Position numbers and translations under genes: made by a program. DNA of 64,000 nucleotides. Origin: Conus ventricosus (lineage: Eukaryota; Mollusca; Gastropoda; Neogastropoda; Conidae). Below the pieces are notes generated by a model, which had not been told where the DNA came from, made no database searches, and worked only from the letters and a program-made list of their open reading frames with translations. The DNA lies in contig CM031600.1 of NCBI GenBank assembly GCA_018398815.1, positions 55,932,223 through 55,996,222 of the forward strand. The letters run 5' to 3'. The stretch's first letter is position 1, and every line of letters starts with the position of its first letter. This document shows, piece after piece, positions 1 to 14,300 of this stretch.

Positions 1-1544
1 AAATCAAATGCCATTTCTTTTTGCCACATCAAAGGTTTTTGGAGCTGATGGCTTGATTTTCAAAGATTTTCAAGGAGGTTTGGTCAACAGAACCACATTT
101 GATTGATTTTTAAGGGTTTTCAAGGTCTTGAAATTCCCTGTCAGAATTCAAGGAGTTTCAAGGAGGGTACGAACCCTGTATTAGTATCAGTTGCACCTAA
201 TTTCAGAAGTTTCTGAACAATCTCAGTTGTATCATTGTACTAGAAGCCCCCCCCCCTCCCCCCCCACCACACACACACAGAAACACACATAACACACACT
301 TGATGAGCTTTTCTGTGTCGTCATCTTCAGACAATTAAGTTATGTGTCCCATCGGAAAACTGGTAACAAGTGCTTCTGCTTTGATTGCACTTAGACCTGT
401 AAAAGTAATGGCAAAATCTAAAATTTTGTCTGTAGAAGTTACTGCACTTCCACTGTGATGAGAGCCTTCACAGCAACAAATTCCAAAGCAAAGTATAGAG
501 GTAAACATTAAAAAAAAAAAAGCATGGAACTTGCTAATCACTGAAGCTGCGTATCATGGATACTCTGATTCAAAACGACTCATCTAACACCTTCTTTGAA
601 GAGGTTCATTTCCTTCCCACTGTTTTCTTGTCTCATTTTCTTTTGCATAATAAAATTACCAGCAAGTTTTGTTTTGGCTTGATGATTTGTGTTAAAAAGT
701 CATGCATGATATCGATCTGACCCCCTTGTTTGTTTCCGAAACAGTAAAAAAATGTAAATGAAACATAACACTGTTGACTGCTTTGCGATGTTCAGTTGTG
801 CAGTCAAAACAACAGTTGAAAATTCTATTTCTGTGGTGGTTTTGACAATGCACTGCACAACAGCATGCTATTAAATCAGGAGTGAACTAGAGACAATCCA
901 TGACAGCAATACACACCCAGAGTCAAGATATTTGAGTCCAATATTTCATGATATTTTCTGAAGATGACCATTTGGATCTGAGGGCAAAACGCGTTAGCAA
1001 AGAAAAAGAGAACATTTCCCTTCTGGACTGCTGTGCTTTAGGTCTTGAAATGCCCTTTGTGACTGGGTAACACACAACTTGAACTGGAATATCTAAAATG
1101 CCAAAAAGTGGCTTTAAGTATTCTAAAGGCAGCATTCCTCTATATTTGTTTCTATTTACTTATTATATATATATACTGCAAGATAATCAGATACACTAAA
1201 CGATCCACTCTTGAAACAGTGTATCCTTGAGAGAAGCAAAGTTTCTGTTTTTGCTTACTGGTTAAATACATCACCATCCAAGAATTTATACAACAAAAAC
1301 AAAATGGACAGGAAAAGGAATGATGATAGTGGGGGAAACAAGAGCCATTTCAAGGACAACTATATTAAAGCATATGACAATTTCAACAGTTCAATACTAC
1401 ATGCCCACAAGAATACACTCACACGTATGCATCAACACTGCATGGCCTATCATGAGCGGAATTACAACTACTGTCTCTCTCAGTATGGCCTACCTCAAAG
1501 GCTCTCTCTCACCACACTCTCACATATCTATGTGCAGGCCTCAC
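1..1544. other. SMC6 intron sequence at left edge, no gene seen
   Basis: This stretch lies downstream of the last SMC6 exon I can read, so it should be intron. It holds a C-rich/CA-rich patch near 249-290 and otherwise AT-rich unique-looking sequence. The remaining SMC6 exons (rest of the return coiled coil and the C-terminal ATPase head) are not here; they must lie beyond base 1. Confidence 0.5.
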
Positions 1545-1715
1545 CCTGAGCGGATTGTCGCTGTTGGCTCTGGCCTTGGCCTCTGCCTCTATCTCATGAA
1601 ACTCCCGCTCGGCCACCTTGCACTTCTCCTGCTTGTCCTTCAGCTCTTGGGTCTCTCGCACCTGCCGCTCCTCCAGTGCTGTGATCTGCTGGGTGTAGTT
1701 CTGCACGTCCTCCTC
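1545..1715 (-). CDS. SMC6: SMC6 exon 21 (last exon in window)
   Basis: Encodes [20 protein letters not shown] and continues to [10 protein letters not shown], 57 codons of coiled coil. Acceptor CATCAG, donor GTGAGG, phase 0. A TG microsatellite lies about 240 bp upstream in the intron. Confidence 0.88.
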
Positions 1716-1956
1716 CTGATGCAGTGTCAAACAACACTTTGTTCTTCTACAAAACATTCCTGTGAGTGCTTGGCAAAACAAAGGAATAGAAGAGGCAGAG
1801 ACAGAAATCAGAGGAAGGCTGAAGGGACAAGGGGAGAGGGTGAACAGGAGGTGGGTGTGGTGGAGGGGCAGGGAAGGGGGAAGGAGACAGATGGGGAGGG
1901 AGGAGCAGGATTGAATAGAAGAGACCAAGACAAGGGACTAAACAGAAGAGACCGAA

Positions 1957-2024
<68 letters not shown>

Positions 2025-5000
2025 ACGCTCGCATGGGTGTGCATGCATGCAAAAGTGTGTAAGTGATCTATTTTTAAATTAAGAAAAATCAGGCAGGAAT
2101 GGTATCCATGGAAAATTCTATGAACAGCATCGGTGAAACATTACTCTGAAAGAAAATCTTACAATCAGCTCTGTATATAACTAGTCATTCACAAATAATT
2201 GGAAATAAGAAATCCGCTTGTTCTTTTTTCTTCAATCAAAACAGTAACCTCCTCTCAAGGCAACATCACCATATCAAAAACTATCTCCTTCATCTGACGA
2301 CATAAACAAAAACACTAAACATAAACAGAAACATTCCAAATTCTGCCACAAATGAAGTGATACAAACCAATGTTGTAATGTCCACAGGCACAGGATCTTC
2401 GATACTTCCAAGCTCATTCAACTCCTGAAAGATAACAGTCAAGGACACTTGAAATAACATCACAGTACTCCTTAAAAAGAACATAAATTCAATTTTTTTT
2501 TTAAGAATAAGATTAACAGCCTTCACCACAGCAGCCTAAGAGGGTGAAAGAAAAGATCTTTCTGAATGTCCACAATGAAAAGTTTGATGAAATATATCAC
2601 TCACGTTACTACGCCTTGGCTTAAGGCTGTGTCAGACCAATTGACATAGGCCAGAACACCAAGGCTACATCAAAATGTTGTTATGCTCTGCATAGTTATG
2701 TGGGGATTGTCTTCAGTTGTGACAAGCTCCTAGCATAACATTATCAGTCTCCCAAATCCCCCGAAGTCGGAGTGTGGCTGCCCATGTGGCGGGGTAATCA
2801 AAAACGGTCACACACGTAATGTTCTCATCCCCAGCTGATGCATTTGTGCCATAGTGTTCAAATGCTTCGGCTGTTCGGATGATCCCTGGAGTCTTTTAGC
2901 CAGGGTACGACAACACAACAACAACTCACGTTACTGTCAATATCATTTAAAACAAACATGCAGAGAATAATGTCTGAAAATGACATGGTTCTTTTAATTC
3001 CAAACATAACCTAAAATGAATTTTCATAGCATTAATATTTACAGAAGACAAAGACGACGACATCTCCATTAGTGAGCAAACAGGTTTCTTAAATCAGATA
3101 ATAATAATAATAATAATAATGAACACTTATAGAGCAAAATCAGATAATCACAGAGGTTTAAGAATTCCTAGACAGTCTTTCAAGAATAAACTCATAACCG
3201 ACAGTGAAACATCCCTTGCAGAAGAAAAGAACTAGTCTATGAGTGTTTCCACCCATTTCAACAAATATAGCTTAGATTCAGCTTTCTGTATTTATCATCT
3301 TACACATACTTGTCTTACCAAGCTACAGTAGTTGACATCTTTCAAACATGTTTGTGCAAAAAATTCTTTATTCCAGAATAACATTTAGTCTGGCGTCTAT
3401 AGATCACTATAAAAACGACACAGAAAAAAGTGTTGATGGTCACTTTCAAAACCATCCTGGAATATGTAATTGCATTATACAATGGAACTGTGGAACTTTT
3501 TCAGTCTTTTCTCTCTTGGTTGGTTCGAATATGTTCTTAGATGTACATGAGGTGATTTATTGTGTATCTAGCCAGCTCATTTTCATAGATCTCTGGGTGT
3601 TTGTATTTTAGTGACACCTAAAATGTAACACTTTCTGTTTGAGAATACAGCAAGTACAACAGAAAGCTGACTCTCTATGAGGATACCACCCATTCTTACA
3701 TATTTCAGATTGTTGACAGCCTCGGTGATCTTCATCACTTGTGTCTCACATCGTTTCTCCTCTCTTTGGTTGCTGCTGATCTGCTTTTGTAAGCTCTGGC
3801 GCTGCTGCTGCAGTTCTTTCAGCTGAAATAAAGAACCTTTGATCATTAAGGACTATCCTGAAAGAATCTTCCGTAATTTCAAATACAACATCCTCCACTT
3901 TTTTCCTCTCTCTCAAATTCTGACCATGTTCCATACAATCTGAATCTATGAATTGTTAAATCAATTCTTGCCCATACCTGTGATGTAGACCCACTCAAAC
4001 CTCTTTAAAATCACGATCACAGTGTTAACTCCTTTAAATCATCTCACAGTACATGTCAATTTGTCAGCACAAATTACTGTTTGTCCGTACAATTCTTCCC
4101 TGAATCATCTAATGCCTGAAGCAAACTAAAACAAAGAATGTGGCCAGTTCTGCTGACTTTACTACATGGATATATTCAGACAACAGACCTGTTTACCCAT
4201 TCCATGATACACAATATTTTATTTGTCCTCATAGAATACAAGGAAAATTTGTTTGACACTATTCAGTATTCATGGCGCAGGTTTTCAGTATTTTAAAACA
4301 AAAAACCATATTTAAATACAACATAACACCCAACACTTATTTTTCCTGCGTGTGAAATGATGCCATACTAATTCCGTGAAGAAAACAGTTCTTACCTGCA
4401 ACTGATAACTTTCCGATACATTTATGTCTTTTTCTTTTGTAACTGTCAGATACCTTTATCCACCTGTTGGTTTTCCATTTCCATTTTTTTTGTTGAAAAT
4501 GTTTAAATCTGCTCATTTATTCAGGGTGTAAGCATGAATATAAACACTCATAATCGTTTTTATTTTGAAAACATTTTGGACCTTTGAACTACACTGATCA
4601 TCATAAAGAGCAAAAATAGCTCACGTGTATCCAAAAGTTCATTCTGTAAACAGTGTATCAATAGTCAGACCTGTTTATCCAATTTCATCTCTCCACATTT
4701 ATCAAAGGTTGTCACTTGCAGTAGCCCAACCTATTGTCAGTTATCCTAATTTGAACAGCTGCTTGTTGTGAGAAAATATTCTACTCTACTCTGTGTGTGC
4801 GTGTGCGTGTGTGTGTGTGTGTGAGTGTGTGTGTGTGTATGTGTGTGTGTGTGTGAGTGCATGCATGTATATATGTGCGTGCATGTGTGTGCAAGTGTGT
4901 GTATATGTGTGTGAGTATGTGTATGTGTGTGTACGTGCGTGTGTGCGTGCGTGCGTGTATGCGTGCGCGCACGTTTGTGTATGTGTGTATGTGAGAGAGA

Positions 5001-8000
5001 GAGAGAGAGAGAGAGAAACACATTTTTTGTTGTCATTATTCCTTTCAAACAAACAACATTATTAACTATCGCATACCTCCTGATCCAGACGCTGAACGAT
5101 CTCTCTCGCCACCTGAATCTCCTCTTCCACATTGGAGGTCAAGAAGCGGGCAGTGTTGTTTTCAGAAGAGTAGTAACGGAATGTTGGAGTGCAGTACAGA
5201 TGATCACCCTCGTGTGTAAATGCCTTGAGAAGCAACACAAAATCAAATAAATCCTTAACATTCTTCTACAGACACAAAAGTAGATCTTTTTCTTCCCTTC
5301 CATCCTCTTTTACTCATTACTACCATCCAGCTCATAACGTTCACTATGTCAAGCAGGGAAAAAGCTCAATATGGTAAGATAACATTTCCTTCACAAAACA
5401 TTGAATTCTTCAAAATGGAGAATCAAATCCAAATTCAACAAATTACATATCAGAAAAACTGTTGCTAATCTATTTTGTTCTTTTTTTTTTTTGGAAGTGC
5501 CAAAGTCATAAAAAAGATGTGTGTGTCACTGTGCATCATGAACAGTTTCACAAACCTTGATCTTGTACAGTGATCAGTTTTGTTGTCAACAACAGCGATG
5601 GCTATTCAGCATGCACCAACCATCAATCTATAGCCTGGCAGAAAATGGTGCGAGAAGAAGCACTGCTTACGTTATTTCTCTCTTAACAGTATCTGCACAC
5701 AGACACCAAAGCCCACCAAGTGGCAAAATAAACTCACCTCTTTACAGTTGGTAGGAGGTCGATGGAGCATGACCGTGCGTGCCTCTCCTGGGTCTGCGAT
5801 GAGAATGACATTTTCGATGCCTCTCTGCAAACGCACACACATACACGACTGTTACTATCGTTTTCCATGTATTTCTTCTGTGTTCAGCAGATGCAGCTCA
5901 AACCGATGCTTCTTGCTGCCCATGAATTTCAATTATGTCACTGCTCCATTCCACTTATGGTGGATATGTATGTGGGGTTGAGAGTAGTCTGCTGGGTGCT
6001 TTCAGGTTATCAGATCTTATGAACGTTGACATGGATTTCATCATCTATATACGTATGTTTTATCATCTCCTGTGGAAAATTCCCACATCTGATGGTCTTC
6101 TAACCTTGATATAAACATCATGGAAGACATAACCAGCGGCCATAGAGCAGTGGTTAGCGGAGCGTCAAGGAGGTCGCAGGTTCATGTCCCATCAGAAGCA
6201 TATAACTGTGGCATTTCGGAGCCCAGTTCGCTTCCTTACAAGAGTTGCTCAGTGTAGAATGGGCTCACAAAAGAAATAAACAAAATTGTCACAAAACAAA
6301 CAGGTCTCGGGGATTTATGGCATACAGACTAGTCAGATAAAGTATCATAAAAATGTTTACATTTAAAAAACAACAACAATTTGACAAATCATTATTGAGT
6401 GACTGTTTATCAGAATCCTACATCCTATACAAGCTCTATTGTTCAGTCTTACTGATCATGAAGACATCACTGCTAAAGCATTGTACAACTTCGTTTATGA
6501 TCTGAAAATAAAATTTACTTAGCAACATGAAATTTTATTAACACATGATGGAATATCAACCTATTAAAGCAGTGAACAAACTAAAAATGCACTGTTTTGC
6601 AGAATATAAGCACCAAATCTTAGCACCTCACACACATAAAAAACAAGCATACATGCATGCACTCACAAACATACGCATGTGCACACACACGCACACAAAC
6701 TGACACAGAAATATATAAAAAACATGCATACACACATATCAAGTGCATTGGACTTCCAGAGATCAGGACATGTCATTACATATTCAATGATAAATGTGAG
6801 CTTCAATCTTAGGGTGAAGACAGAATAAAAAAAACACAGGAGTTTTTGTGGATTGATTTCTCCAATACCCACAGTCCGACTATATGTAAATACTAATACA
6901 GTAAATCTATCTGACAAATGAATTAAAACTAACAACTAGATGAGATAAATACTAATACAGCCAAATCCATCCATCTGACAAACAGTTTAAAACTAATAAC
7001 TAAATGAGATTACAACTCACTTGGTCGATCAGTGCATTCAAAACAACAGGATCATCACACTCTATTATGTCCAGAACACAAGGATAAGTGCTGCCTCTCA
7101 CGCGCTGAAACAGACACACAGGAAAAAAAAGAGCATTAAGTTGAGCATATGAATATGCATATACACAGAAAAACAATAAAGATATTCAAGAGAAACTTTG
7201 CAAAGCAAAGCAAAACAAAATTTGAATTAAGTATATCTGGTCTTGAAATGCTTAAAAAATTGTTTTCTTCATACTCACCTGTCCACACCAATGCCTTATC
7301 TCCACATGATGAGGAACTTTGCTTTACATCAGGATTCTCATGAAAATTAAAAATGGAGAGGGGGGAGCTAACTTTACCAAACCACAGGTCAGCTCAAGTG
7401 ATCACTCTTAGAGAACGCACAACATTGTAAATCTACCGATATGAGTTCAGTTTTCCCCTTTCCCTTGGCACGAGAACTCCCGCTTCTCAACTCTCATTCT
7501 TGAGTTCGTTTCGATCCATGTTATGGATTCTTGACAGCACCTTTTGGATTCGGCCTTACGTTCCAAGAGAATTTTTCAGGATGTACAGCTCAGGATAGTT
7601 CAAGAAAGCTTCTTCGCCCGTCTTTTTCTTTACAGTCGCTGGCCAAGCACAATACCCTGGCGTCTACCCAGTCTTCGCCTAACGCTGCTTCATTTCTTTC
7701 CCACAGATCTTGTGTGGAGTGGCAGAGACTTTGCTTGTCCTTAGACATGCGAGTCATGCGTATCCTGTACTGGCTCTACACATTTTTCGCCCTGCCACTC
7801 GTGCTAGGGTTGGATAATTCCAACTTGGCGCCCAGTTTTTGCTTTCTGCTGGCACTCTGGTAACTGTGATGACCTGCCAGTTTTAGCGAGGGCCACACCC
7901 AATGCTCCCTGCCACAGCAGACCTGGCCAACGTCTCCCCCCCAGCTCGTTCCGTGCCCTCTTTCCTGAAGCACCTTGTAAACGCTTGGAACAGCTGTTTT

Positions 8001-11000
8001 CTGCTAGTGCGACAGGAATGCTTCCTTTGATTCTGCCTGTGCGTCACCGCTCACGCTTGGGCAGACCATGGTGGTTCAAGCCCAAGGGGGTCTGTGAAAC
8101 GAAAGGGTGAGTCCAGGGCGACTATGGCAGGGAAGACTGGTTGTCAGTTCCAAGGTATTTTTGGAGCTGGAAAAACACCAGCCCAAGAACACCACTTAGC
8201 AATGATCTTTCATTTGTAGTCATACACCTTCGAAGTTGAAGGTCTTTGCCCTGCGCTGATTTCCTCCACACAAGAAGGGTGGAATCGTCTCTGCTGAGAG
8301 GTATCCCCTCTTATAAAGACTGGAACAGAGGGATGCTGGGTTGGTATGCTGCTTTCCTCGATTTGGGTTGTACGAGCAAATCTGTCTTCTTCGGAGGATC
8401 ACAGGAACTTTCACGAAAAGAGATATCAACAGGTTAATCCAACTTTTTGTCCATCTCAGAGGACAAATCAGGACCACCTCCCATATTTTTCGCTCCATAC
8501 CTTCTTCAGAACAGCCAGGATGAGAGGGGAGGGGGGAAACGCATATGCGGACATACCCTCCCAAGAGATCGCCACAACATCCACAGCAAAGACCTGGGGA
8601 AACAAAAACTGGCAGCTGATTGTTCCATTAGTTGGCAAACGGATCTATATGGAAGGTTCCCAGCAACCGACTAACTGCAGGAAAGATCAACCTGTTGATC
8701 ATTCATCCTGAAGGCTGGACCTGTCCCTTCCCGGGCAGAACGTCTCACCAGGACAGAGATCCTCTAGGAACGGCAATACAGGAGGAGAGAGACCACAGAT
8801 AATTCAGGGGCCTGAAGCGAGTGTCCCCTTGATTCTCCAAGTAGGGCACCACTGCTGAATGACCCGAGCAAAGTGTAACAGCCGAACCCTTCAGAATCTG
8901 ACCAGCTGCGGATGGCAAACAAAACCACTCACATCTCGAGTATGTTGATGTGTTCCTAAACCTCCAAATTCTCCCACTGACCGCTGCACTCCACCAACAG
9001 GGGATAAAGGTGTGCATCCCAGCCTGTCTCACTCCCATCAGCAAAACCTTGTGCTATGATGAGGAAGATGAAGTGTAACCCCATATATCAGACAATCCAG
9101 ATCCAACCAGGGTTGAAGTGCAGAGACAAAGGATGGTCCTAGACCAAGATGAACAGGCCAAGGTTACGACCAAGGTCATCATTGTGGGAATTCCTGAAAG
9201 ATAGTTACTTCCCGCTCTCCATTTCTAATTTTTTAGGAATCCTGATAAAAGGCAAAGTTCCTTTAAGTGGAGATAAGGCACTGACTTGGACAGGTAAGTA
9301 TACCATATAACTACTTTTAATTGTAAAATTCTTTTCAGTGTTACCAAATACAAAATCTATGAGTTTAAATTACACCAAATCCGTATATTACACCATGCTA
9401 CACTACTTTCAAGCCACATAAAATGGACTGCCTTAAGTTTCAACACTTTCTCGGGCCTCAGTAAGAATTCTGGACACACAAATCAAGAAGAAAAATACCA
9501 GATTTGAAAGCATGTGTAAATTAAGTCAAAAGGTGCTATGTATCTAACAGTAAACAAGCCACAAGATTTACATTTCTAGAACTGTTAATGTTACCATACT
9601 TGATGAATACTGAAGACACCTGAAGCTGTTATTCAGCATAGTCACAAAAACCTAGTTATATTCATTATCTCAACACAATTCTGCATACAAATCATACAAA
9701 ATAAACTTCACAACATAAACCCAAAACGTGATTGACAATCAAGTAGATAACAACAGTATCATATTATAACTTTTGCTCTTGAAGTACATAAGACTTCTTT
9801 CTACTCACATATCTGGAAACATCATGAACAGCATCCTGGAAGAAAAAAAAGAAAAAAGATTAAGCCCAGTTTCAAATCAATTTTTTGACAGTAAAGCATT
9901 ATATTGAAAAATGGGGCCCCTAACTATGCATGAAGATCAGAAAAACACATTAGAATACTCCATAATCAATGTCAGTGGTTCACGGGTTACAGAAATAGGA
10001 AAATGATTGGATGTGCTACACATTTCGTAACTGCTCACTCAAAAGCAATCATGTGCACAATGACCGAGCATTTTCACTTTTGCTGCACTGGACAATCTGT
10101 TGCAATACTTCTATGAGAAACTGTGCGTTGAATGATAAAAATATGGTCAGCATATCTGAAGTTTATCATATACATGAAATATGGACAACAGACCCTCATT
10201 ACTGTGGTTTGTAATGAAAGAAAAAAAAAAACTTGCCAGGTTCTTCAGTCTTCTTTTTTCTGCTCCACTCCTCCATTCTTTTCTTCTTATTCAGGCTAAT
10301 TGTAACTGGACGATCATTTACCTTCTAAACCTAGTCTGGTTTTAACCTAATAAACTACTACCCACGGAACTTTGTTCTTTTTTTTGTTTTTGTTTTTTGC
10401 TGTCCCAACCTCTGCGCTACCTCAGAGGCAGTGCACCCACGCCGCTCATTCCGACACCCCGTCCACAGCCACAGCCCGGTCGGCCCCGCCACAGCCCCAG
10501 CACTCCACAGGGAGCAGTCAATGTCAAGTCGTCAAGAGGCAACCCACCGGAGGAGACACTGCACTGCTGCCGAGTCACTTCGGTGGTGTTCAGTGGCGCC
10601 TGTTCTGATCTAACATACGCAGGACACCACCTACTAAGCCCCCTACTGACGACAATAATTGCTTAGTCGCGGAGCCGGCGTGAGTGACCTCTCCCTCCGG
10701 AGGGCGCCACCACGTCCGTCCAACGACAGCCCCCATGGACTCGCCGATACCGGTGACCCCGACGGAACCAAACCAAGGCCACAGACGTGCAGAGGACATC
10801 GAAATTGAGGTCACCATGAGAGCAGGGCATGAAGGGCCACAGAATTTGAGACATTTTTTTAAAAATGCTGATCAATGAGAATGAGGATGATTAAGATGAT
10901 GCTACGGATTTCCATTTCGGTCTGAGACTACATGACAGGGCTGTACTCTACGCTTCCTTTCATAATATATCCTGGCGTCAACCAGGCCCGAGAGATCAAT

Positions 11001-11278
11001 AACTTGTCGACTTGCTGCAGACCTGTCTACCTCAAAATCGAACCATTAGTATTCCATGGAGTGACAAAAAAAAGAGTATTTTTCTTACCTTGAACTTTAA
11101 TATGGATCTTATATCACGCAATTCTTGCAGCCAACTCACTGCACTTTACTCACACTCAAACACTCACACCAATTAGCACAAGTGCACTACACACACACAC
11201 ACTGCACGTATCTAGTTCACCATCTCATCAGAAAAAAAAAGCAAAAAAACAATCTTATAATGCCCTCCTCTCTTCACA

Positions 11279-11309
<31 letters not shown>

Positions 11310-14300
11310 CACACGCACCATGACAGACAGTCACACACATGTATACCCTTCATACAGTTTTCAATTTTTATCTTTGTACTGACACTCCATCTCCCCTCCC
11401 CCACCCCCTCCCCCCGTTTTTTGGGTGGGTGGGTGGGGGCAAGAGGAGTGGTGCTAATTAACAGTAGAAGTTAAAGTGACAGACACACCTTGGGCAATTT
11501 TGCTGTCACTAGTGTCAGGAAACATCTTCGTGAATTGGGAACAAGACGATCGGTGTTGACAGGGACAGATTCGCATCAGCCACCAGCCTACACAACATGA
11601 TCATCACCTAATCGTTTGTCACCTGCTGCTCCAGGTCCCCCACTAGACTTCGCCCCGGCCTTTTTCAATGCTTGTACAATTGAAGGTGTTCCTTTCACCA
11701 TTTAGGATAGTTCTTTTATTCGATTTTGACAAAACATGCTTCAGAGCTTAATCTAGGATTTTTGAAAAAGGGGGCAGTCCCCCTCTGATATAAAAAAAAG
11801 GGGGCACTCCCCCCCCCCCCCCCCCCCTCCCCCAGCCACTTCTTCAGCCAATCGTCTTGAAATCGGTGTTCCCTTTTCGGGCTGCTTCTCCGAGCTTTTG
11901 GATGTAGTTGCGGTTTTTTCATGATCTTCTCCACCCTTGCATGGCACAGAATTTTATTTTTTCACTTTTCCTCCGCGAAAGTCGAAGTCGAATGGAGTGG
12001 GTGCATGCTTCATTTTGGAAAATATCCAATATGGCGCCTCAAACTCTCGCAACTTCTCATTGGTGATCGAGATGGAGGAGATGAACGCCGCCGATTGGTT
12101 GATTTACACTAACAGCCAATGAATTATCCAGAAATCGTTCCCTCCTGCTCAGTCCTAGTTTCAGTTTTTCAAGCAGACGACAAACGAGCGCCCGCAACGA
12201 TCAGTGAACAGGGCGGGCAGTCCTGCAACTGTGCGGGAGTCTGCCCGCGTTAAGACTCGATAATTGCGGGAAGGAACAGATTTTCGGGGGATTGTACCAA
12301 TCCCGCGCTCTGATGCTTTATGTAGTCGTTGCGCCCTCCATGAGCACAACTAAAACCAGTTTCGCACAAAGTGCACCGCACGAAAGTTGGACCTTTTTTG
12401 AGCTTGGGACCAAGTACTTCCATGTTTGCGTGGTATGCATTCAGGAAAGTTTGCTCCCTCGTTTTGGCAACCTTTTCAACATCTAGCTCTTCATCACTCC
12501 CATGAACACCTAATTTCGCCGGTGGCAGCATTCTCTTAGTGAATATCTGTGTCAGTCTCTCACTATGAAAGATGGTTGACCAATTGTAAGCGAGTACGCC
12601 CAAACCGGAATTAGGGACAATAATTCATGTCTTCAAACAAGAAAACAGTACTTTTTCTTGTAGCCAATGTGGCAGATTTTCGTATCTTTGTCCTACTCTG
12701 CGTATTATCGCCTTTTCCATTCAAATTTCGTAAAATACGCTAAAAAAAAAAACGCAGGGTAGACAGGTCTGTTGCTCAAAAGCATATTCCAGGGTTGTGG
12801 AGTAAAAGAATCACTCAACATGCTTTAGGAACTATCATCATTTATGAAAAGAAAGGAAAATCATGCAGAGCTTTCCCGTCATGGAAAATAATTTACGATT
12901 AGTCAAGTAATCTCACATGGAAAAGTTTGAACTTCGTTCTTGATCTGGAACTAAAAAGGGGAGATTTATGCTCCCTGTTGGTTAAGAAGACTTAACGTAT
13001 CAAAAACTTGCAAACTACTCGTGAAATGACTAGCTGGCAAAAGAGTCTGACATGGTTGAATATAAAATGTAATGTGGAATGGCTAAAATATTTACAGCAC
13101 TTTGGAAATCTAGAAGCGAAACTTGTGGACCAAGAGACTGCTACAATCAATTCTACAGACTGATGAGATGAAAATATCGATCCACCTTGAACTTCAGTGA
13201 CCAAGACGGCAAGTGTTGCAGTATTAACCAGACTCAATAGGTTTACGCAATTAGCAAATGAAAATTCAACAAATATATTTGTCACTAATGCAGCATTCTT
13301 AAAGCAGTTCATATCAATTGGATGGAAAGACTTCTGAATGATTTCTTTGCATTTCTAATTCTGAGCACCTTGCAAACACTGTTTTCATGGATGCGATCTC
13401 TCTCTCCCTTTAATTAAGGAGTTTACACTCTCAATAAACTACCTTAGCTTGACACAACGCATGAATTTGTGTGGATGAGATGGTAGCTTGCGTAACTACA
13501 AATCAAAATGAATCTGGATTTGTCCTAACCCCATCAGTCACTTACATCTACAAACAGTCCTCCAAACTAAGAACCTTTCCTGATCAACAATCGTCAATCC
13601 TCACTACCTTTGTAAGTTTTTCCCCCTTTGTCTTGGAACTTGATTAAGCAGACAATATTTATCATCTGAGTCAAAAACTTTCTTTTTTTTTCTTTAGTTT
13701 TCAGCTGTCAGATTTTTTTCAATTCATATTCTGTTTTCACTCAGTGGCATGACTCCAGTGCCATTCATTCCAGCTCTCCTATAGGCAATCACATCCAGAT
13801 TTTCCTCGTCACAGCCTCAGCACTGCAAATTCGCAAAGAGAAATCAATATCAAATCGTTGTGAGGCAACCCGTCAGCAGAGACAACGCAATGCTGCTGAG
13901 TCACTTCAGTGGAGTTCCATGTCTTTGTTGGTTTTCGATTTCAGTCTTCTCATAGAAATAATTCCTGGTTCTAACTGTAACTAGCTAAGTTGCTTGGATC
14001 TTTGATGTGGTTTTGGGGTTGGCTGGGGTATGAACACACATGACCTGACTTGAAATGGTTTGTATTTCCCTGCAATTACCTCAGAGCTTAATCTAGGATT
14101 TTTGAAAAAGGGGGGCAGTCCCCACCTCATATCAACCCCAACCCCCCCCCCCCCCCCCCCCCCTCTCCCCCGGGCCACTTCTTCAGCCAATCGTCTTGAA
14201 ACCGGCGTTCCCTTGCACTCTTTTCGGGTTGCTTCTCCGAGCTTTTGGATGTAGTCGCGGTTTCTTCATGATCTTCTCCACCCTCGCACGGCAGAGAATT

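Larger units (their letters stand above)
11018..12771 (-). mobile_element. DNA transposon family A, copy 1 (carries nested family B)
   Basis: Perfect terminal inverted repeats, CAGACCTGTCTACC at the left and its complement at the right, flanked by near-identical 6-bp duplications TTGCTG / TTGCTC. The minus strand encodes a zinc-finger-like ORF (12603-12313) with a [21 protein letters not shown] motif, interrupted by the family B insertion and then resuming (KHVLSKS, followed after a frameshift by IVQALKKAG). No DDE catalytic core is recognisable. The superfamily is unsettled; a 6-bp duplication is unusual for hAT, although the finger resembles those in BED/hAT-like transposon proteins. Confidence 0.75.

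Noticed and set aside
4184..4690. Further family A transposons starting CAGACCTGTTTACCC (4184) and CAGACCTGTTTATCC (4665)
   Set aside because: Both look like left ends in the same orientation; no matching right end or 6-bp duplication was found, so they are not called as elements.
4746..5132. His/Thr-rich or Cys/Val-rich proteins
   Set aside because: They translate TG/CA microsatellites; no splice structure or domain. The same applies near 1747-2066, 39103-39331, 40259-40463 and 59962-60180.
10372..10817. A conserved protein shared with 26.8-27.3 kb
   Set aside because: Both frames (and their minus-strand shadows) sit in two young copies of one SINE; older copies do not keep the frame.
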